Assembly (NCBI RefSeq): GCF_031599675.1
Contig: NZ_CP134223.1
Span: 3,224,001-3,288,000 of the forward strand
Direction: 5' to 3'
Length of the DNA stretch: 64,000 bases
Source: Paenibacillus pedocola
GTDB lineage: Bacteria; Bacillota; Bacilli; Paenibacillales; Paenibacillaceae
Part shown: in pieces, positions 8,532-20,898 of the stretch
How positions within the stretch are numbered: position 1 is the stretch's first letter
How the letters are laid out: each line of letters opens with the position of its first letter
The notes under the pieces: model-generated
What the model was told of the DNA's origin: nothing
Seen by the model: the letters and a program-made list of their open reading frames with translations, nothing else
Database searches by the model: none
Program-made: the position numbers and the translations under genes

Positions 8532-10300
8532 GCCATTCAATGCGTAGCCAGCTCGCGGCCTTGTGGCCGATTATCCGCAAATATAAATGGAGCTTCATCA
8601 ATCTGTTTTTCTGTATCCTGGTCACTTCCGTTATCGGAATGGTGTATCCGTATATTTTTGGGCTGCTGGTAGACGAAGTATTCTATCACCGCAATCTCCA
8701 GTTTTTATTTTTTATCGTGATAGGGTACGGGATAATTTTTCTGTCCGAGCAGAGTCTGCATACGGTTCTGAACAGTGTCTGGTCTTACCTAGTGACCCGG
8801 TTCTCGTTCGATATCCGCAAAAAGCTGTTTGACAAGCTGATGCTCCTACAGCCTGCTTTTTTTACGCAGAGTAAATCCGGTGAGCTGATGGCGGTGATCA
8901 ATCGTGATGCCGATGAAGTAATGAATCTGATCCATTGGAATATTTTTTACCTGACAGCCAACAGTATACGCCTGTTGACGGCAATCGCTTTTGTGATGGC
9001 CGCCAATGTGTATTTAGGCCTCCTGATGTTGGTGGTTGTGCCGGTCGTTGTGTTTACGATTATGTCATTCAGCCGGGCCATGAAGTCCCGCTTGAAGAAT
9101 CAGCGCGAGCAGTACGGACAATTCATGAGCTGGACCCTCGAAATGCTGGCCGGCCTGCGTGACGTGCGTCTGCTCGCCGCAGAGAAGTATAGTACGCGAG
9201 TTTTTGTCCGGCAGCTCGTTAAGTATATGCGTCTGAAAAACCAGTCAAGCATGATCGATTTTGTCTCGGAGCGCACGATTAGCCTCATTAGTCTGGGCTC
9301 AGATCTGACTTTGTACATCACCGCGAGCATTATGATTGTGCAGGGGCACTTAACGATCGGCGCTTTTATCGCAATTATTGAGTATTTCTCTAAAGGAAGC
9401 GGCCTGCTGAAAAGTATGAGCGGTGCCAACAGCCGGATCCAGCAGAATAAAGTGTCTATCGAGCGTGTATTCCAGCTGCTCCAGGAAGAGGAGGAGGAGC
9501 TGAACAGCAAGGGACCGCAGGTTCAAGTGACAGATGGCGAAATTGAATTTAAAGGGGTCTCCTTCCGTTACCGGGACGAAACGCCTGTCCTTAATCAGGT
9601 TAATTTGGTGATCGAAGGCGGGCAGACCGTGGCAATTGTAGGCAAGAGCGGAGGAGGCAAAAGCACACTGATCTCCCTGCTGCTGGGGTTATACCGGGTA
9701 GATGATGGCGATATCCTCATTGACGGAACTTCAATTACGGGTTCCGATCTGAAGTCTCTGCGTAAAGCGGTTAGCGTATCTTTTCAAGAGCCTTTTTTGT
9801 TTGAAGGTACAGTGCGGGAGAATCTGTTATGGGGCAGCACGGCGCATTCCGACGATGCTTTGTGGGCTGCATGCGATAAAGCCTTTATTACCGATTATGT
9901 GCGTGAGCTTCCGCAGGGACTCCATACCATCATCGGCGGGAGCAGCGGAATATCCATGTCAGGAGGACAAAAGCAGCGGATTGCCCTAGCACGGATGTTC
10001 CTGAAACAGCCGCGGATTCTGGTCTTCGATGAGGCAACCTCCGCGCTGGATGGAGAGGCCGAGAACGTAATCAAAGACAGTTGGCACAATCTTGATGGCC
10101 GCGTGACAACGATTATTATCGCGCACCGGCTGTCGACGATTATCCGTGCCGACAAAGTGGCAGTGCTGGATCAAGGGCGGATCGTCGCGTTCGCTCATCA
10201 CCGCAAGCTTTTGGCTGAGAGCCCTGTCTACCGCCAGCTTTTTGTAGAGCAATATACAGAAAGTGAGGTGATTGCTGCCGATGAACAAGTCATTTCATAA
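8528..10300 (+). CDS. ABC exporter half-transporter (TMD-NBD), first of a pair
   Basis: 590 residues. The N-terminal six-helix membrane domain spans about residues 1-310. The nucleotide-binding domain has Walker A GKSGGGKST, Q-loop SFQEPFLF, signature SMSGGQKQR, Walker B ILVFDEATSALD and H-loop IIAHRLST. All catalytic residues are intact. It starts at GTG 8528, overlapping the preceding gene by four bases. There is no C39 peptidase domain and no obvious substrate peptide gene nearby. With the next gene it probably forms a heterodimeric exporter for a peptide, lipid or drug. Confidence 0.9.
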   Translation: MSHSMRSQLAALWPIIRKYKWSFINLFFCILVTSVIGMVYPYIFGLLVDEVFYHRNLQFLFFIVIGYGIIFLSEQSLHTVLNSVWSYLVTRFSFDIRKKLFDKLMLLQPAFFTQSKSGELMAVINRDADEVMNLIHWNIFYLTANSIRLLTAIAFVMAANVYLGLLMLVVVPVVVFTIMSFSRAMKSRLKNQREQYGQFMSWTLEMLAGLRDVRLLAAEKYSTRVFVRQLVKYMRLKNQSSMIDFVSERTISLISLGSDLTLYITASIMIVQGHLTIGAFIAIIEYFSKGSGLLKSMSGANSRIQQNKVSIERVFQLLQEEEEELNSKGPQVQVTDGEIEFKGVSFRYRDETPVLNQVNLVIEGGQTVAIVGKSGGGKSTLISLLLGLYRVDDGDILIDGTSITGSDLKSLRKAVSVSFQEPFLFEGTVRENLLWGSTAHSDDALWAACDKAFITDYVRELPQGLHTIIGGSSGISMSGGQKQRIALARMFLKQPRILVFDEATSALDGEAENVIKDSWHNLDGRVTTIIIAHRLSTIIRADKVAVLDQGRIVAFAHHRKLLAESPVYRQLFVEQYTESEVIAADEQVIS

Positions 10301-12062
10301 CATTAGAGTCCGCGTGGAGTGGATACGTACCTTTAAAGAGCAGTGGTTTCACCAGCGGAGGCAGTGGCTAGTTCTGATTGCCTTCAAGCTGATGCTCCTG
10401 GCTCTTGGGATGGCAGCGCCGCTGCTGTTCAAACTGCTGGTGGACCAGGTCATGGTTGGACGGAAGCTCCAGATGCTGTGGTTTGTTTGCTTAGGATATG
10501 TGGGGATCTATATCGCTGAAACAGCTATCATGGGTGGCCAGACCGCGATTGGCAACAAGCTGTCGAACCGGCTGACCTTTGCCGTACGCCTTGCGGTGTG
10601 GCGCAGTTATATGCGCTTGCCGTTCAACAAATTAGAGCGGATGAATACCGGCGATATGAAGGCCCGGATAGATCAGGATGTGGAGTCTGTTAACCGGTTA
10701 TTTAAAGTACAGGCGCTGGACTATGGTTATAGTTGTGCCATGGTTGTTATCGGTGCGGTATTGATGGCCTGGTTCAGCTGGAAGCTGGCTTTATTTGGTC
10801 TGCTGATGGTACCCGTCTCCTTCTGGATTACTAGGAAGCTGGGAAAAGGTGCACGAAAAGCGGCTGAAAGAAACCGTAATATCTATGGCCAGTACGAAGG
10901 TTGGCTGCAGACTGCGATTCAAGGCTGGCGTGAGATCAAAGCGAATCATATGCAGAAACGGGTATCTCTCAAGTTTACCGAGTACTGGCATGACATCAGT
11001 CAATCCTTTTTCCGGCAGCATATGTATTGGTTCGGTAACCGGGCACTGCAGGCATTCAAGGATTTCTTTATCACCCGGATGAATCTCTATTTCATCGGCG
11101 GCCTGCTGATTCTGCATGGAGAGATGACGATCGGCAGTCTGCTCGTGTTCATGAAATATTATGAGCAAATGTTCACTCAGCTGGGGATCATTAATGATTT
11201 GGATATGCAGTTTACTGGTGAGCTGCCCGGACTTGAGAAGGTGAAGGTTATGATTACAGAAACACCTGCCAAGCGCGCCAAGCGCGGCCAAATACTTGAC
11301 CGGAGTGCAGAAGAGCAGCGGGATCAACCGGCCTTACTTGTTGCAAACGTTGCTTTCAGCTATAACGGGCTGAATCAGCAAGTGCTGCAGGACGTGTCTT
11401 TTGAGATTCAAGCTGGTACAAGAATAGCAATTGTCGGCAGAAGCGGCTCCGGCAAAAGCACACTGGCTAAGCTGCTGTTAGGCATGTATCAGCCGGACAA
11501 CGGAGAAATCCGGTTATCGGGCAGAAATATATCTGAAGTGAATGAAACGGAACTGCACCGGTATATCGGAGTGGTCATGCAGGACCCGGCTATTTTCAAC
11601 ATGTCGATCCTCGACAATATAAAGCTGGCCCGGCCAAAGGCAACGGATCAGGAAATACAAGAAGCCTGCTGCATGGCAAATATGGGGGAATTCATCGAAA
11701 AGCTTCCTCTGCAATACGAAACGGTCATTGGCGAAAAAGGTGTACAGCTGTCCGGCGGACAGAAGCAGCGGCTTGCGCTGGCCCGGGTACTGTGGTCCGA
11801 TGCCAAAGTAATCGTAATGGACGAAGCCACTTCGATGCTCGATCATGAATCGGAGACGGAAATTAACCGTACACTGGACAGTTTTGCGGGCGAGCGGACC
11901 TTTATCGTCATTGCCCACCGTCTTTCCTCGGTCATGCGGTCAGACCACATTATCCTATTGAATGAAGGCAGCGTGGAGGACCGCGGCACGCACAGTGAGC
12001 TTTGGCAGCGGAGCACACTTTACCGGACCTTGTTCCAGCAGCATCTGCAGGAATCTGTATAA
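10281..12062 (+). CDS. ABC exporter half-transporter (TMD-NBD), second of a pair
   Basis: 593 residues with the same architecture as its neighbour: a membrane domain, then Walker A GRSGSGKST, Q-loop VVMQDPAIF, signature QLSGGQKQR, Walker B VIVMDEATSMLD and H-loop VIAHRLSS. Both half-transporters keep the catalytic glutamate, so neither site looks degenerate. I choose ATG 10281 over the TTG at 10272 because GAGGTG sits ten bases before it. The gene overlaps the first ABC gene by 20 bases, which points to coupled translation and an obligate pair. A strong terminator follows. Confidence 0.9.
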   Translation: MNKSFHNIRVRVEWIRTFKEQWFHQRRQWLVLIAFKLMLLALGMAAPLLFKLLVDQVMVGRKLQMLWFVCLGYVGIYIAETAIMGGQTAIGNKLSNRLTFAVRLAVWRSYMRLPFNKLERMNTGDMKARIDQDVESVNRLFKVQALDYGYSCAMVVIGAVLMAWFSWKLALFGLLMVPVSFWITRKLGKGARKAAERNRNIYGQYEGWLQTAIQGWREIKANHMQKRVSLKFTEYWHDISQSFFRQHMYWFGNRALQAFKDFFITRMNLYFIGGLLILHGEMTIGSLLVFMKYYEQMFTQLGIINDLDMQFTGELPGLEKVKVMITETPAKRAKRGQILDRSAEEQRDQPALLVANVAFSYNGLNQQVLQDVSFEIQAGTRIAIVGRSGSGKSTLAKLLLGMYQPDNGEIRLSGRNISEVNETELHRYIGVVMQDPAIFNMSILDNIKLARPKATDQEIQEACCMANMGEFIEKLPLQYETVIGEKGVQLSGGQKQRLALARVLWSDAKVIVMDEATSMLDHESETEINRTLDSFAGERTFIVIAHRLSSVMRSDHIILLNEGSVEDRGTHSELWQRSTLYRTLFQQHLQESV

Positions 12063-12067
12063 AATTT

Positions 12068-12098
12068 AAGGCCATCCTTTGGGGATGGCCTTTTTTTC
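12068..12098 (+). terminator. Terminator of the ABC exporter operon
   Basis: AAGGCCATCC and GGATGGCCTT form a stem around TTTGG, followed by a run of T. Confidence 0.92.
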
Positions 12099-12132
12099 TT
12101 AGTATAACCCCCAACCAGCCTGAGCTGCCAGG

Positions 12133-12681
12133 TTACACCTCTGTACTCACCTGCCGTTCATTCCACTTTAATAGGATATAGCTTTTGATTTGCTCAGCTA
12201 CTTGGGAAGGCGGAGTAGAGGTGGTGTCGATTATAGGCATTGGCGGATTATAGTCGGTGTCTGCATGGTCGAGAAGCCACTGTGCAAATTCCTCATGCTG
12301 CTTCAGCATATCCTCTGTCCATATGGCCTTATCCTCGCGGCTGCGAAGCCGGGAACTGCGGGTTAGATCATCGCAATGGAGATTAATGAAGCAGACTTCA
12401 CTAAAGTTAGCGTATGTATCACATTTTTCGGCATCCCAGGTCATAAACGTCCCGCAAATAATGGTACCTCTCCCTGACTTCGCAACGGCGTTGGCAAAAT
12501 GCAGCAGCAGGTTGTACCTGTCCTGATATTCCAGCTTATCAGCAGTTGAACCGAAATTATCAAGATCAGTGCTGAACACCACAAATTCGGGCAGGATTGT
12601 TCTTAATTCATGCATCACGGTTGTCTTACCTACGCCACTGGCACCTGTGATAATAAATAACGGTAATTTCTGTGTCATCAT
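12133..12681 (-). CDS. P-loop kinase-like AAA family protein
   Basis: 182 residues with an N-terminal Walker A GASGVGKTT at residues 13-21, followed by a nucleoside/gluconate-kinase-like layout. It includes an aspartate pair after strand 2 (STDLDNF) and a lid-like RSSRLRSRED stretch. It would bind ATP and probably phosphorylate a small substrate. Its ATG overlaps the stop of the 12678-13121 gene by four bases (ATGA), so both are translated together. I cannot name a substrate. Confidence 0.75.
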   Translation of the reverse strand: MMTQKLPLFIITGASGVGKTTVMHELRTILPEFVVFSTDLDNFGSTADKLEYQDRYNLLLHFANAVAKSGRGTIICGTFMTWDAEKCDTYANFSEVCFINLHCDDLTRSSRLRSREDKAIWTEDMLKQHEEFAQWLLDHADTDYNPPMPIIDTTSTPPSQVAEQIKSYILLKWNERQVSTEV

Positions 12682-13121
12682 TCAGTACTCCTTATAAATT
12701 CTGTGATATAGCGGTGGTCTTCTTCAGAACTTGTCCAAAAGATAACGGGGGCCTGTATAATATTCATTTGATGCAAGGCAATATTACGGTGGCGTCCATC
12801 ATTGATCTCAAATCTGCCGAAGGCATAATTCACAATCAAAGGAGGGAAATCCCAGTCCGGTATAATGCTTTTCATTCTCTCAACCACCTGAAAAAACCTG
12901 TGAATTTCATCTGCTTCCTTCAAATATGAGGGAGCCCCTTCTTCAATGCCGAACACCGTAATATCGGTCAGGATTGGACCTGCATAGTATCTTTTTTCCA
13001 GTAATAAGCCATCCGCGAATTCAAGATTCTCTCCGTCATTTCTCAGAAATAACTGGACCCATTCCTCAATAGCGCCTCGTCCTGCGTATTCAAGGGCACA
13101 GGTTGTACTGCCATACTTCAT
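12678..13121 (-). CDS. Uncharacterised protein paralogous to the C-terminal half of its upstream neighbour
   Basis: 147 residues. Recognisable blocks are IEEWVQLFL, RYYAGPI, PPLIVNY and GRFEINDGRHRNIALHQ, the last resembling the ParB-superfamily GxHR core; the fold assignment is only suggestive. The protein aligns along its whole length with residues from about 100 to the end of the 13224-13946 product (EEWLHTYLL, RYYLGPL, PPLIVNF, GRLELN). It lacks that protein's HTH. The ATGA overlap with the kinase-like gene indicates a functional unit. Confidence 0.65.
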   Translation of the reverse strand: MKYGSTTCALEYAGRGAIEEWVQLFLRNDGENLEFADGLLLEKRYYAGPILTDITVFGIEEGAPSYLKEADEIHRFFQVVERMKSIIPDWDFPPLIVNYAFGRFEINDGRHRNIALHQMNIIQAPVIFWTSSEEDHRYITEFIRSTE

Positions 13122-13223
13122 AATGGATCACCCTTCTTACATAATACCCTTCTATTACAATCATAGGTGAGAGGGAGGGCAGATGCTATGTCCTGTTTGG
13201 GTTAAGCCGTTCTCGACATGTAT

Positions 13224-13946
13224 TCACTGATATCCTGCATACTCCTCCAGAAACCTGTCATGATCCGGTAGGTCGGTAATCCAAATGATGATGGGATGCT
13301 CATTCACCTGTGATCGCTTCAACGCCTCCAATAACGGATTATTGCAATTTAGCTCCAGCCTGCCTTTTTCAAAGTTGACGATTAGCGGCGGCGTTTCTGC
13401 TTGGCTATCAATCTGATTCATCCAATACTTAACCTTATCTTCAAAAACATCCTGCTGAATCTGCCACTTCATATGATCTTCCGGACCACTGGAGCGTTTA
13501 AATAATGACAAGGGCATTATAAGCGGGCCTAAATAATAGCGGTACATGAGCCGCAGGCCGTCCGAGAAAACCTTGTTGCAGCGGTCAAACAGCAGGTAGG
13601 TATGAAGCCACTCTTCCAGCATACCTGCTTCCAAATACTTCATGGCAGATTTTGAGGTCGGATGATAATCCAGTTTGCTGGTATCTTTCCTGGAATACAC
13701 AATCCGTTTAATCGTCTCCTCAGACAGATGGAACTCCGTTGCCAGCTCGCGGATACCGATGCCATGAACAAATTTGTTAAGGATAAACTGGTTACGTCTG
13801 ACCAAAAAATGGCGGTAGCCAGAAACCTCGCCCCAGGCTTTCTTTTCGTTGTCGAGGGGGATATAGAGCAGCTTGCCTGCCGCATACTTCTTGATTTCTT
13901 TTAACAGCTGCTCCGGTAAAACATTCCCGGCATTTTCATAATTCAT
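13224..13946 (-). CDS. CD3324/Mor-like HTH protein with a C-terminal domain shared by its neighbour
   Basis: 240 residues from ATG 13946, where a GGTGAT lies just upstream; longer readings extend into the divergent gene and are unlikely. Residues 1 to about 90 match the CD3324 family related to the Mor transcription activator: NVLPEQLLKEIKKYAAGKLLYIP, then IRELATEFHLSEETIKRIVYSRK, which is the helix-turn-helix. The C-terminal 135 residues are homologous to the next gene product. It is likely a DNA-binding regulator that senses through the shared domain. It is first in a three-gene minus-strand set with the paralogue and the P-loop protein. Confidence 0.68.
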   Translation of the reverse strand: MNYENAGNVLPEQLLKEIKKYAAGKLLYIPLDNEKKAWGEVSGYRHFLVRRNQFILNKFVHGIGIRELATEFHLSEETIKRIVYSRKDTSKLDYHPTSKSAMKYLEAGMLEEWLHTYLLFDRCNKVFSDGLRLMYRYYLGPLIMPLSLFKRSSGPEDHMKWQIQQDVFEDKVKYWMNQIDSQAETPPLIVNFEKGRLELNCNNPLLEALKRSQVNEHPIIIWITDLPDHDRFLEEYAGYQ

Positions 13947-14113
13947 ATGGATCACCACGATTGTAAAAGTATGCTTAATTATATCGGAAATAGTGTGTTC
14001 CGGGATAGCTTGTGTTTTTTCTATTTTGGGTCGAGGCGTGACAATAGAGAATGTTTGGACTTCCGGCTGCTGTAAAGTGTTAGACACCACTTCATAAAGG
14101 AGGGGCAAGAACC

Positions 14114-14791
14114 ATGCAAGAATATCAGGAAATATTCGCGGGTAATGGATATAACAGGTCGTACGCAATTGCTACGGGTCTGCCGATTTTGAATATTAGG
14201 GGTAGCATATCGCGTGAAAGTAACGGCCAACTACCGTTTCCGTGGGTGTCAACGGGCATCAAGATTGATAAAGAACAGATGTTGGAAACCGTTATGAAGC
14301 AAAAGACACTCGAGTATTTGTTTAATATGCAATTCAGTAAGGAGGAGATGACCGACCGCAATTTTGTTGTAGGCTGTTATGAATACAGGAATCCGAATGA
14401 CAAGGAACAAATATTGCTATATGCGCTGGTTTCGTTGAAGGAATTTCTCGCGAGATACGGCGATGAACGGGCATCGGAGATTCTGATGCGAGTTGGCTGC
14501 ACCTACGAGAAGATTGTGGAGGAATGCGATGAAGCCATTAAAGAACACTATGCAGTGTTGCGCCAGGCACTTCATTTAAAGAATCTGAGGGACAAATATG
14601 ATGTCGTTTACGCGTGGAGTGAAGAGGAAGGGGTAAAGACGTACTTAATCAGATACACCAAATCGAGTTATACGAAGATTAAAGCTAAATCATTCGAAGA
14701 GTTGACCAAACTCTATGATGAGCAACGGAAGAAGGATGCAAAGAAGACGTTCGCGATTCTGGAACCGTTAGAAGCATTCATGAAAGCATAA
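14114..14791 (+). CDS. Hypothetical protein
   Basis: 225 residues, soluble, no signal peptide or membrane segment. The C-terminal half is rich in charged helix (KLYDEQRKKDAKK). The start is well defined by AAAGGAGGGG eight bases before ATG 14114. It is divergent from the HTH/paralogue/kinase unit with about 170 bases between starts. I do not recognise the family and assign no function. Confidence 0.6.
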   Translation: MQEYQEIFAGNGYNRSYAIATGLPILNIRGSISRESNGQLPFPWVSTGIKIDKEQMLETVMKQKTLEYLFNMQFSKEEMTDRNFVVGCYEYRNPNDKEQILLYALVSLKEFLARYGDERASEILMRVGCTYEKIVEECDEAIKEHYAVLRQALHLKNLRDKYDVVYAWSEEEGVKTYLIRYTKSSYTKIKAKSFEELTKLYDEQRKKDAKKTFAILEPLEAFMKA

Positions 14792-14993
14792 AGTAGAACG
14801 ATTTAAGGTGATTGGAAGCCTAGCGATAGAGGGAGAATTCACAAAATTTATTAAAACAGCCTGGCTTATTGCATGGAATATTTTGCACCATTTGTTACGC
14901 TAACGGGAAACATTAGTTCAAGGAAAACAGCGACAATTTAGGGCGCTATTTTCTGCTGACAATAAATAGACGCCCGATCAGGCGCCCTTGTGA

Positions 14994-15476
14994 CTACTTT
15001 ATAGCTATGTAGATCTCGATTTCTAAGTTTACCGGATCGTAGTTTCTGGTATCATAAAGCTCGAAATCTCCCGTGTAAGTTCTGACCTCCGCTGCTTCCT
15101 TGAAATAATCCCATATCTCTTGCCAGGCTTCCGCAACGACTTCATACACCGGGCCTTTTCTTGTTTTGAATACAAGGTACTTGCTCTCGGGTATTAGCAT
15201 AACTTCAAGATTGTTGTCTTCCCGCGTCCGCTCATCGTTAATTTCATGTCCGATAAGGGTAGTATAAGCCCCGGTCGCATCACTTTCATAGTTGGTATAC
15301 AGCGAGTAGATATAATGCGGATCTCTGATCCCGGGCAGGGAGGGGAGAGTGCTCTGAAAGTAGGTTTCCCATAGCTTTGGCAAGCGCCCATTTGTTCCTG
15401 CTTCTTCTGCGTTTGTGGTACGTACCGCTACTCCTGTAAGCAGCAGCTTTTGCTTGTGTGTGGTATAAGTATTCAT
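14994..15476 (-). CDS. GyrI-like / AraC effector-binding domain protein
   Basis: 160 residues forming a stand-alone effector-binding (GyrI-like) domain: TGVAVRTTN near the start, then LPKLWETYF, GAYTTLIGHEI, VMLIPESKYLVF and a C-terminal VNLEIEIYIAIK. Such proteins bind small hydrophobic or cationic ligands, and some protect gyrase. AAGGAG lies about 12 bases before the ATG. It is monocistronic; a weak hairpin with a T-rich tail follows the stop. Confidence 0.8.
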   Translation of the reverse strand: MNTYTTHKQKLLLTGVAVRTTNAEEAGTNGRLPKLWETYFQSTLPSLPGIRDPHYIYSLYTNYESDATGAYTTLIGHEINDERTREDNNLEVMLIPESKYLVFKTRKGPVYEVVAEAWQEIWDYFKEAAEVRTYTGDFELYDTRNYDPVNLEIEIYIAIK

Positions 15477-15560
15477 AGTCTACATCATCTCCTTGCAACA
15501 AATTATACAGGGAGTAACTTGACTGCCTAGTGTCAGGTTTAGAAGGGATGTTCTGTTAAA

Positions 15561-15590
15561 TTGATTAAGTAGCCGGCAAAAAGCTATAAT
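15561..15590 (+). promoter_or_regulatory. Predicted sigma-A promoter for the VanZ-family gene
   Basis: TTGATT (15561-15566) and a perfect TATAAT (15585-15590) are separated by 18 bases and lie 45 bases before the start codon. Confidence 0.5.
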
Positions 15591-15634
15591 AGCTACTATA
15601 TCTGTTCATTTACGTATCAGAAAGTAGGATCACT

Positions 15635-16060
15635 ATGAAAGCCGTTATGCTGCTCTTTTGGGGAATTGTGCTGTTCATTTTCACTTGTGCCGCCAATTCA
15701 AGCTTTTGGAGTACAGGTGCACTGCCGTATTTCCACTGGACGTCCTCACCGGATTTTCATCACTTGCTCCAAATGGATCTTTACCACACTAAGGCTTATA
15801 TCATCCGGAAAATCGGGCATTTTTCAGGGTTTTCCATTTTCGGAATTCTGCTCTACCGCATCAATAAAAGCTATGGGAAAAGCATTTTGTGGTCTGTGGC
15901 TTTTGCCGTCATGACTGAAATATTTCAACTGTATTTTGCGCGCGACGGAAGGCTGTACGATATGGTTATCGACTCCTCAGGTATCCTGACCGGAATGATC
16001 CTCCTGGCACTTATGAAGAGCTGGACTAGAACAAGCGGATTGATAAGCCGGCGCAGTTAA
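15635..16060 (+). CDS. VanZ family protein
   Basis: 141 residues with about four transmembrane helices. VanZ hallmarks are visible: RKIGHFSGFSIFGILLYR in the centre, an EIFQLYFARDGRLYDMVID stretch and a final glycine-containing helix. The namesake lowers teicoplanin sensitivity in vanA clusters; most chromosomal members are uncharacterised membrane proteins. No van genes are nearby, so no resistance role is implied. Confidence 0.85.
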   Translation: MKAVMLLFWGIVLFIFTCAANSSFWSTGALPYFHWTSSPDFHHLLQMDLYHTKAYIIRKIGHFSGFSIFGILLYRINKSYGKSILWSVAFAVMTEIFQLYFARDGRLYDMVIDSSGILTGMILLALMKSWTRTSGLISRRS

Positions 16061-16077
16061 ATCAGTTAATCATGCGC

Positions 16078-16704
16078 TTAGGCTGCCCCTGCGTATAAAT
16101 AGGCACTCAAAAGATCAGCCATGGTTAATGCCTGCCGTTCAAGACGGTCATAGAGCTGAATACTGCCTTTGTAATCCTGCTGCAACATCGTGACTGCTTC
16201 TTCCTTTGTCAAGGCAAGATGCTCGTAAAACATTTTCCGGAATTCTTCTGTAGGAAAATAGGGGTTCAAACGGGCGGGGAATTCTATAATCTGATCGGCA
16301 TTTGCGTACCAACGTTTCTCCGCCGCTGCAGCGGCTGCACTGTCTCCTGCTTTTGCCGCTTTCACAAGCTCGGAGGCGATAACCAAATGCTCATTAATCA
16401 GTTTGCTGAAAGCATCCGCTGCGCCAGCTCCATATAAGGGTCTAAGCGCGTTTCCCATATCCGTGGCATTCTGCAGAAGCCGGGCTACCACTGGATCGGT
16501 ATCGGGCAAGCCGAAGACCAGACTGGTGATCGACATACGGGTCCAAGCGACATGCTGCTCCCATAAAGAGCGCATAGCTTGCTTGAACTCAAACTGACCG
16601 GGGGAGAAGCAGAGCAATTGCTGGCCTGTATTTACAGGAGAAATATTAGACCATCCATACTCCGTTCTATTCGTATAAGGGCCGAAGCTGCCATAAGGAT
16701 ACAT
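16078..16704 (-). CDS. Conserved hypothetical protein, helical
   Basis: 208 residues, predicted all-helical. The core resembles a conserved Bacillaceae/Paenibacillus family that databases sometimes mislabel acetylglutamate kinase; its marks are EQHVAWTRMSI, EHLVIASELVKAAKAGD, RWYANADQI and EHLALTKEEAV. The histidines spaced in these helices could bind a metal, but this is inference. No kinase motif is visible. GGGAGG lies seven bases before the ATG. Confidence 0.65.
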   Translation of the reverse strand: MYPYGSFGPYTNRTEYGWSNISPVNTGQQLLCFSPGQFEFKQAMRSLWEQHVAWTRMSITSLVFGLPDTDPVVARLLQNATDMGNALRPLYGAGAADAFSKLINEHLVIASELVKAAKAGDSAAAAAAEKRWYANADQIIEFPARLNPYFPTEEFRKMFYEHLALTKEEAVTMLQQDYKGSIQLYDRLERQALTMADLLSAYLYAGAA

Positions 16705-16796
16705 TAATGATCCTCCCTTGAATTTTGATACCCTATACTATGGGTATTACGCCTATTTGGTTCGATACACTCACTGATTCTCTAGTACAACACATA

Positions 16797-16840
16797 CAAA
16801 AGGGGAACTCCTGTCGAAGGAATTCCCCCTTTTGTTGTAC
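16797..16840 (-). terminator. Terminator after the beta-galactosidase gene
   Basis: On the minus strand AAAAGGGGGAATTCC pairs with the downstream GGAGTTCCCCTTTT and ends in a T run, a few bases after the lacZ stop. Confidence 0.8.
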
Positions 16841-16854
16841 CGTCCTAACTTCGG

Positions 16855-20056
<3,202 letters not shown>

Positions 20057-20076
20057 TATGAAACAGGTGAAGAGAC

Positions 20077-20898
20077 TTGGAGAGCATGATGGTTTTTTGC
20101 GAGACGGATGATATGGTCCAGCTGCCGCTGTACGCTACAACGATCGGATATTGGGAACACCAGGAAGAGACTGAACGCCTGGCAGGGTTTCCGGATTATC
20201 AGCTGCATCAGATTCTGGACGGCAAGGGCGAGCTGACGATAAAAGATAAACGGCAGATTGTCGGCCCGGGAGATATATTCATTACCTTTCCGGATATTCC
20301 GCATTCCTACATGCCGGTTAGCCGGGAGTGGGAGCTGGCCTGGATCTCCTTTCAGGGGAGAGAGGCCGGAGGGATGCTGTCCTACGCGGGCATTCGCGAG
20401 TCAGGTGTCTGGAGACTAAGAGAACCTGAACTTCTCGGTCCGCTTAAGGAAATGCTGCTGCTGCCCGGAGGCAACGATCTCGAGGTGAACCTGGAACGTT
20501 CCAAGCTGCTGTACTCGCTGCTACTGGATTTGAAAAGAAATCTGCCTCCCGCCCCGAATAAGGAGGATGAGCTTGTGCGGATCAAACCGGTGCTGGAGCA
20601 TATTGAACTTCATCTGCACCGGACATTGACCTTAAAAGAGCTGTCTGAGGTAATCTCTGTTTCTCCGCAATATCTGTGCCGGCTATTTCAGCGTACGGTT
20701 CATGACCGGCCGGTAACCTATATCAATAAGCAGCGCATTAACCGGAGCAAGCAATTGATGTATCAGGAACGTGAAAAAAAGCTGTACGAAATCGCACAGC
20801 TGACAGGCTTTGAGAACGCGAGCTACTTCTGCGCCGTATTCAAACGATTAACCGGAATGAAGCCGGAGCAGTTCAAGCAGCTGCATGGTTTGGATTAA
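20077..20898 (+). CDS. AraC family transcriptional regulator of the lacZ gene
   Basis: 273 residues. The N-terminal half is a cupin-like sugar-sensing domain (HQILDGKGELTIKDK, PGDIFITFPDIPHSY). The C-terminal 100 residues carry two HTH motifs (LKELSEVISVSPQYLCRLFQ; IAQLTGFENASYFCAVFKR). The start is TTG 20077 six bases after AGGTGA; ATG 20086 is a weaker alternative. Being divergent from lacZ, it is the probable galactoside-responsive activator. Its stop overlaps the convergent 75-residue gene by four bases. Confidence 0.88.
   Translation: MESMMVFCETDDMVQLPLYATTIGYWEHQEETERLAGFPDYQLHQILDGKGELTIKDKRQIVGPGDIFITFPDIPHSYMPVSREWELAWISFQGREAGGMLSYAGIRESGVWRLREPELLGPLKEMLLLPGGNDLEVNLERSKLLYSLLLDLKRNLPPAPNKEDELVRIKPVLEHIELHLHRTLTLKELSEVISVSPQYLCRLFQRTVHDRPVTYINKQRINRSKQLMYQEREKKLYEIAQLTGFENASYFCAVFKRLTGMKPEQFKQLHGLD

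Noticed and set aside
13947..14168. N-terminal extension of the HTH protein by 74 residues
   Set aside because: The CD3324-like domain begins right after ATG 13946, and the extension would run antisense through the RBS and start of the gene at 14114.
15635..16060. Glycopeptide resistance role for the VanZ-like gene
   Set aside because: No vanHAX, vanSR or other resistance gene is near; VanZ-family proteins are common on chromosomes.
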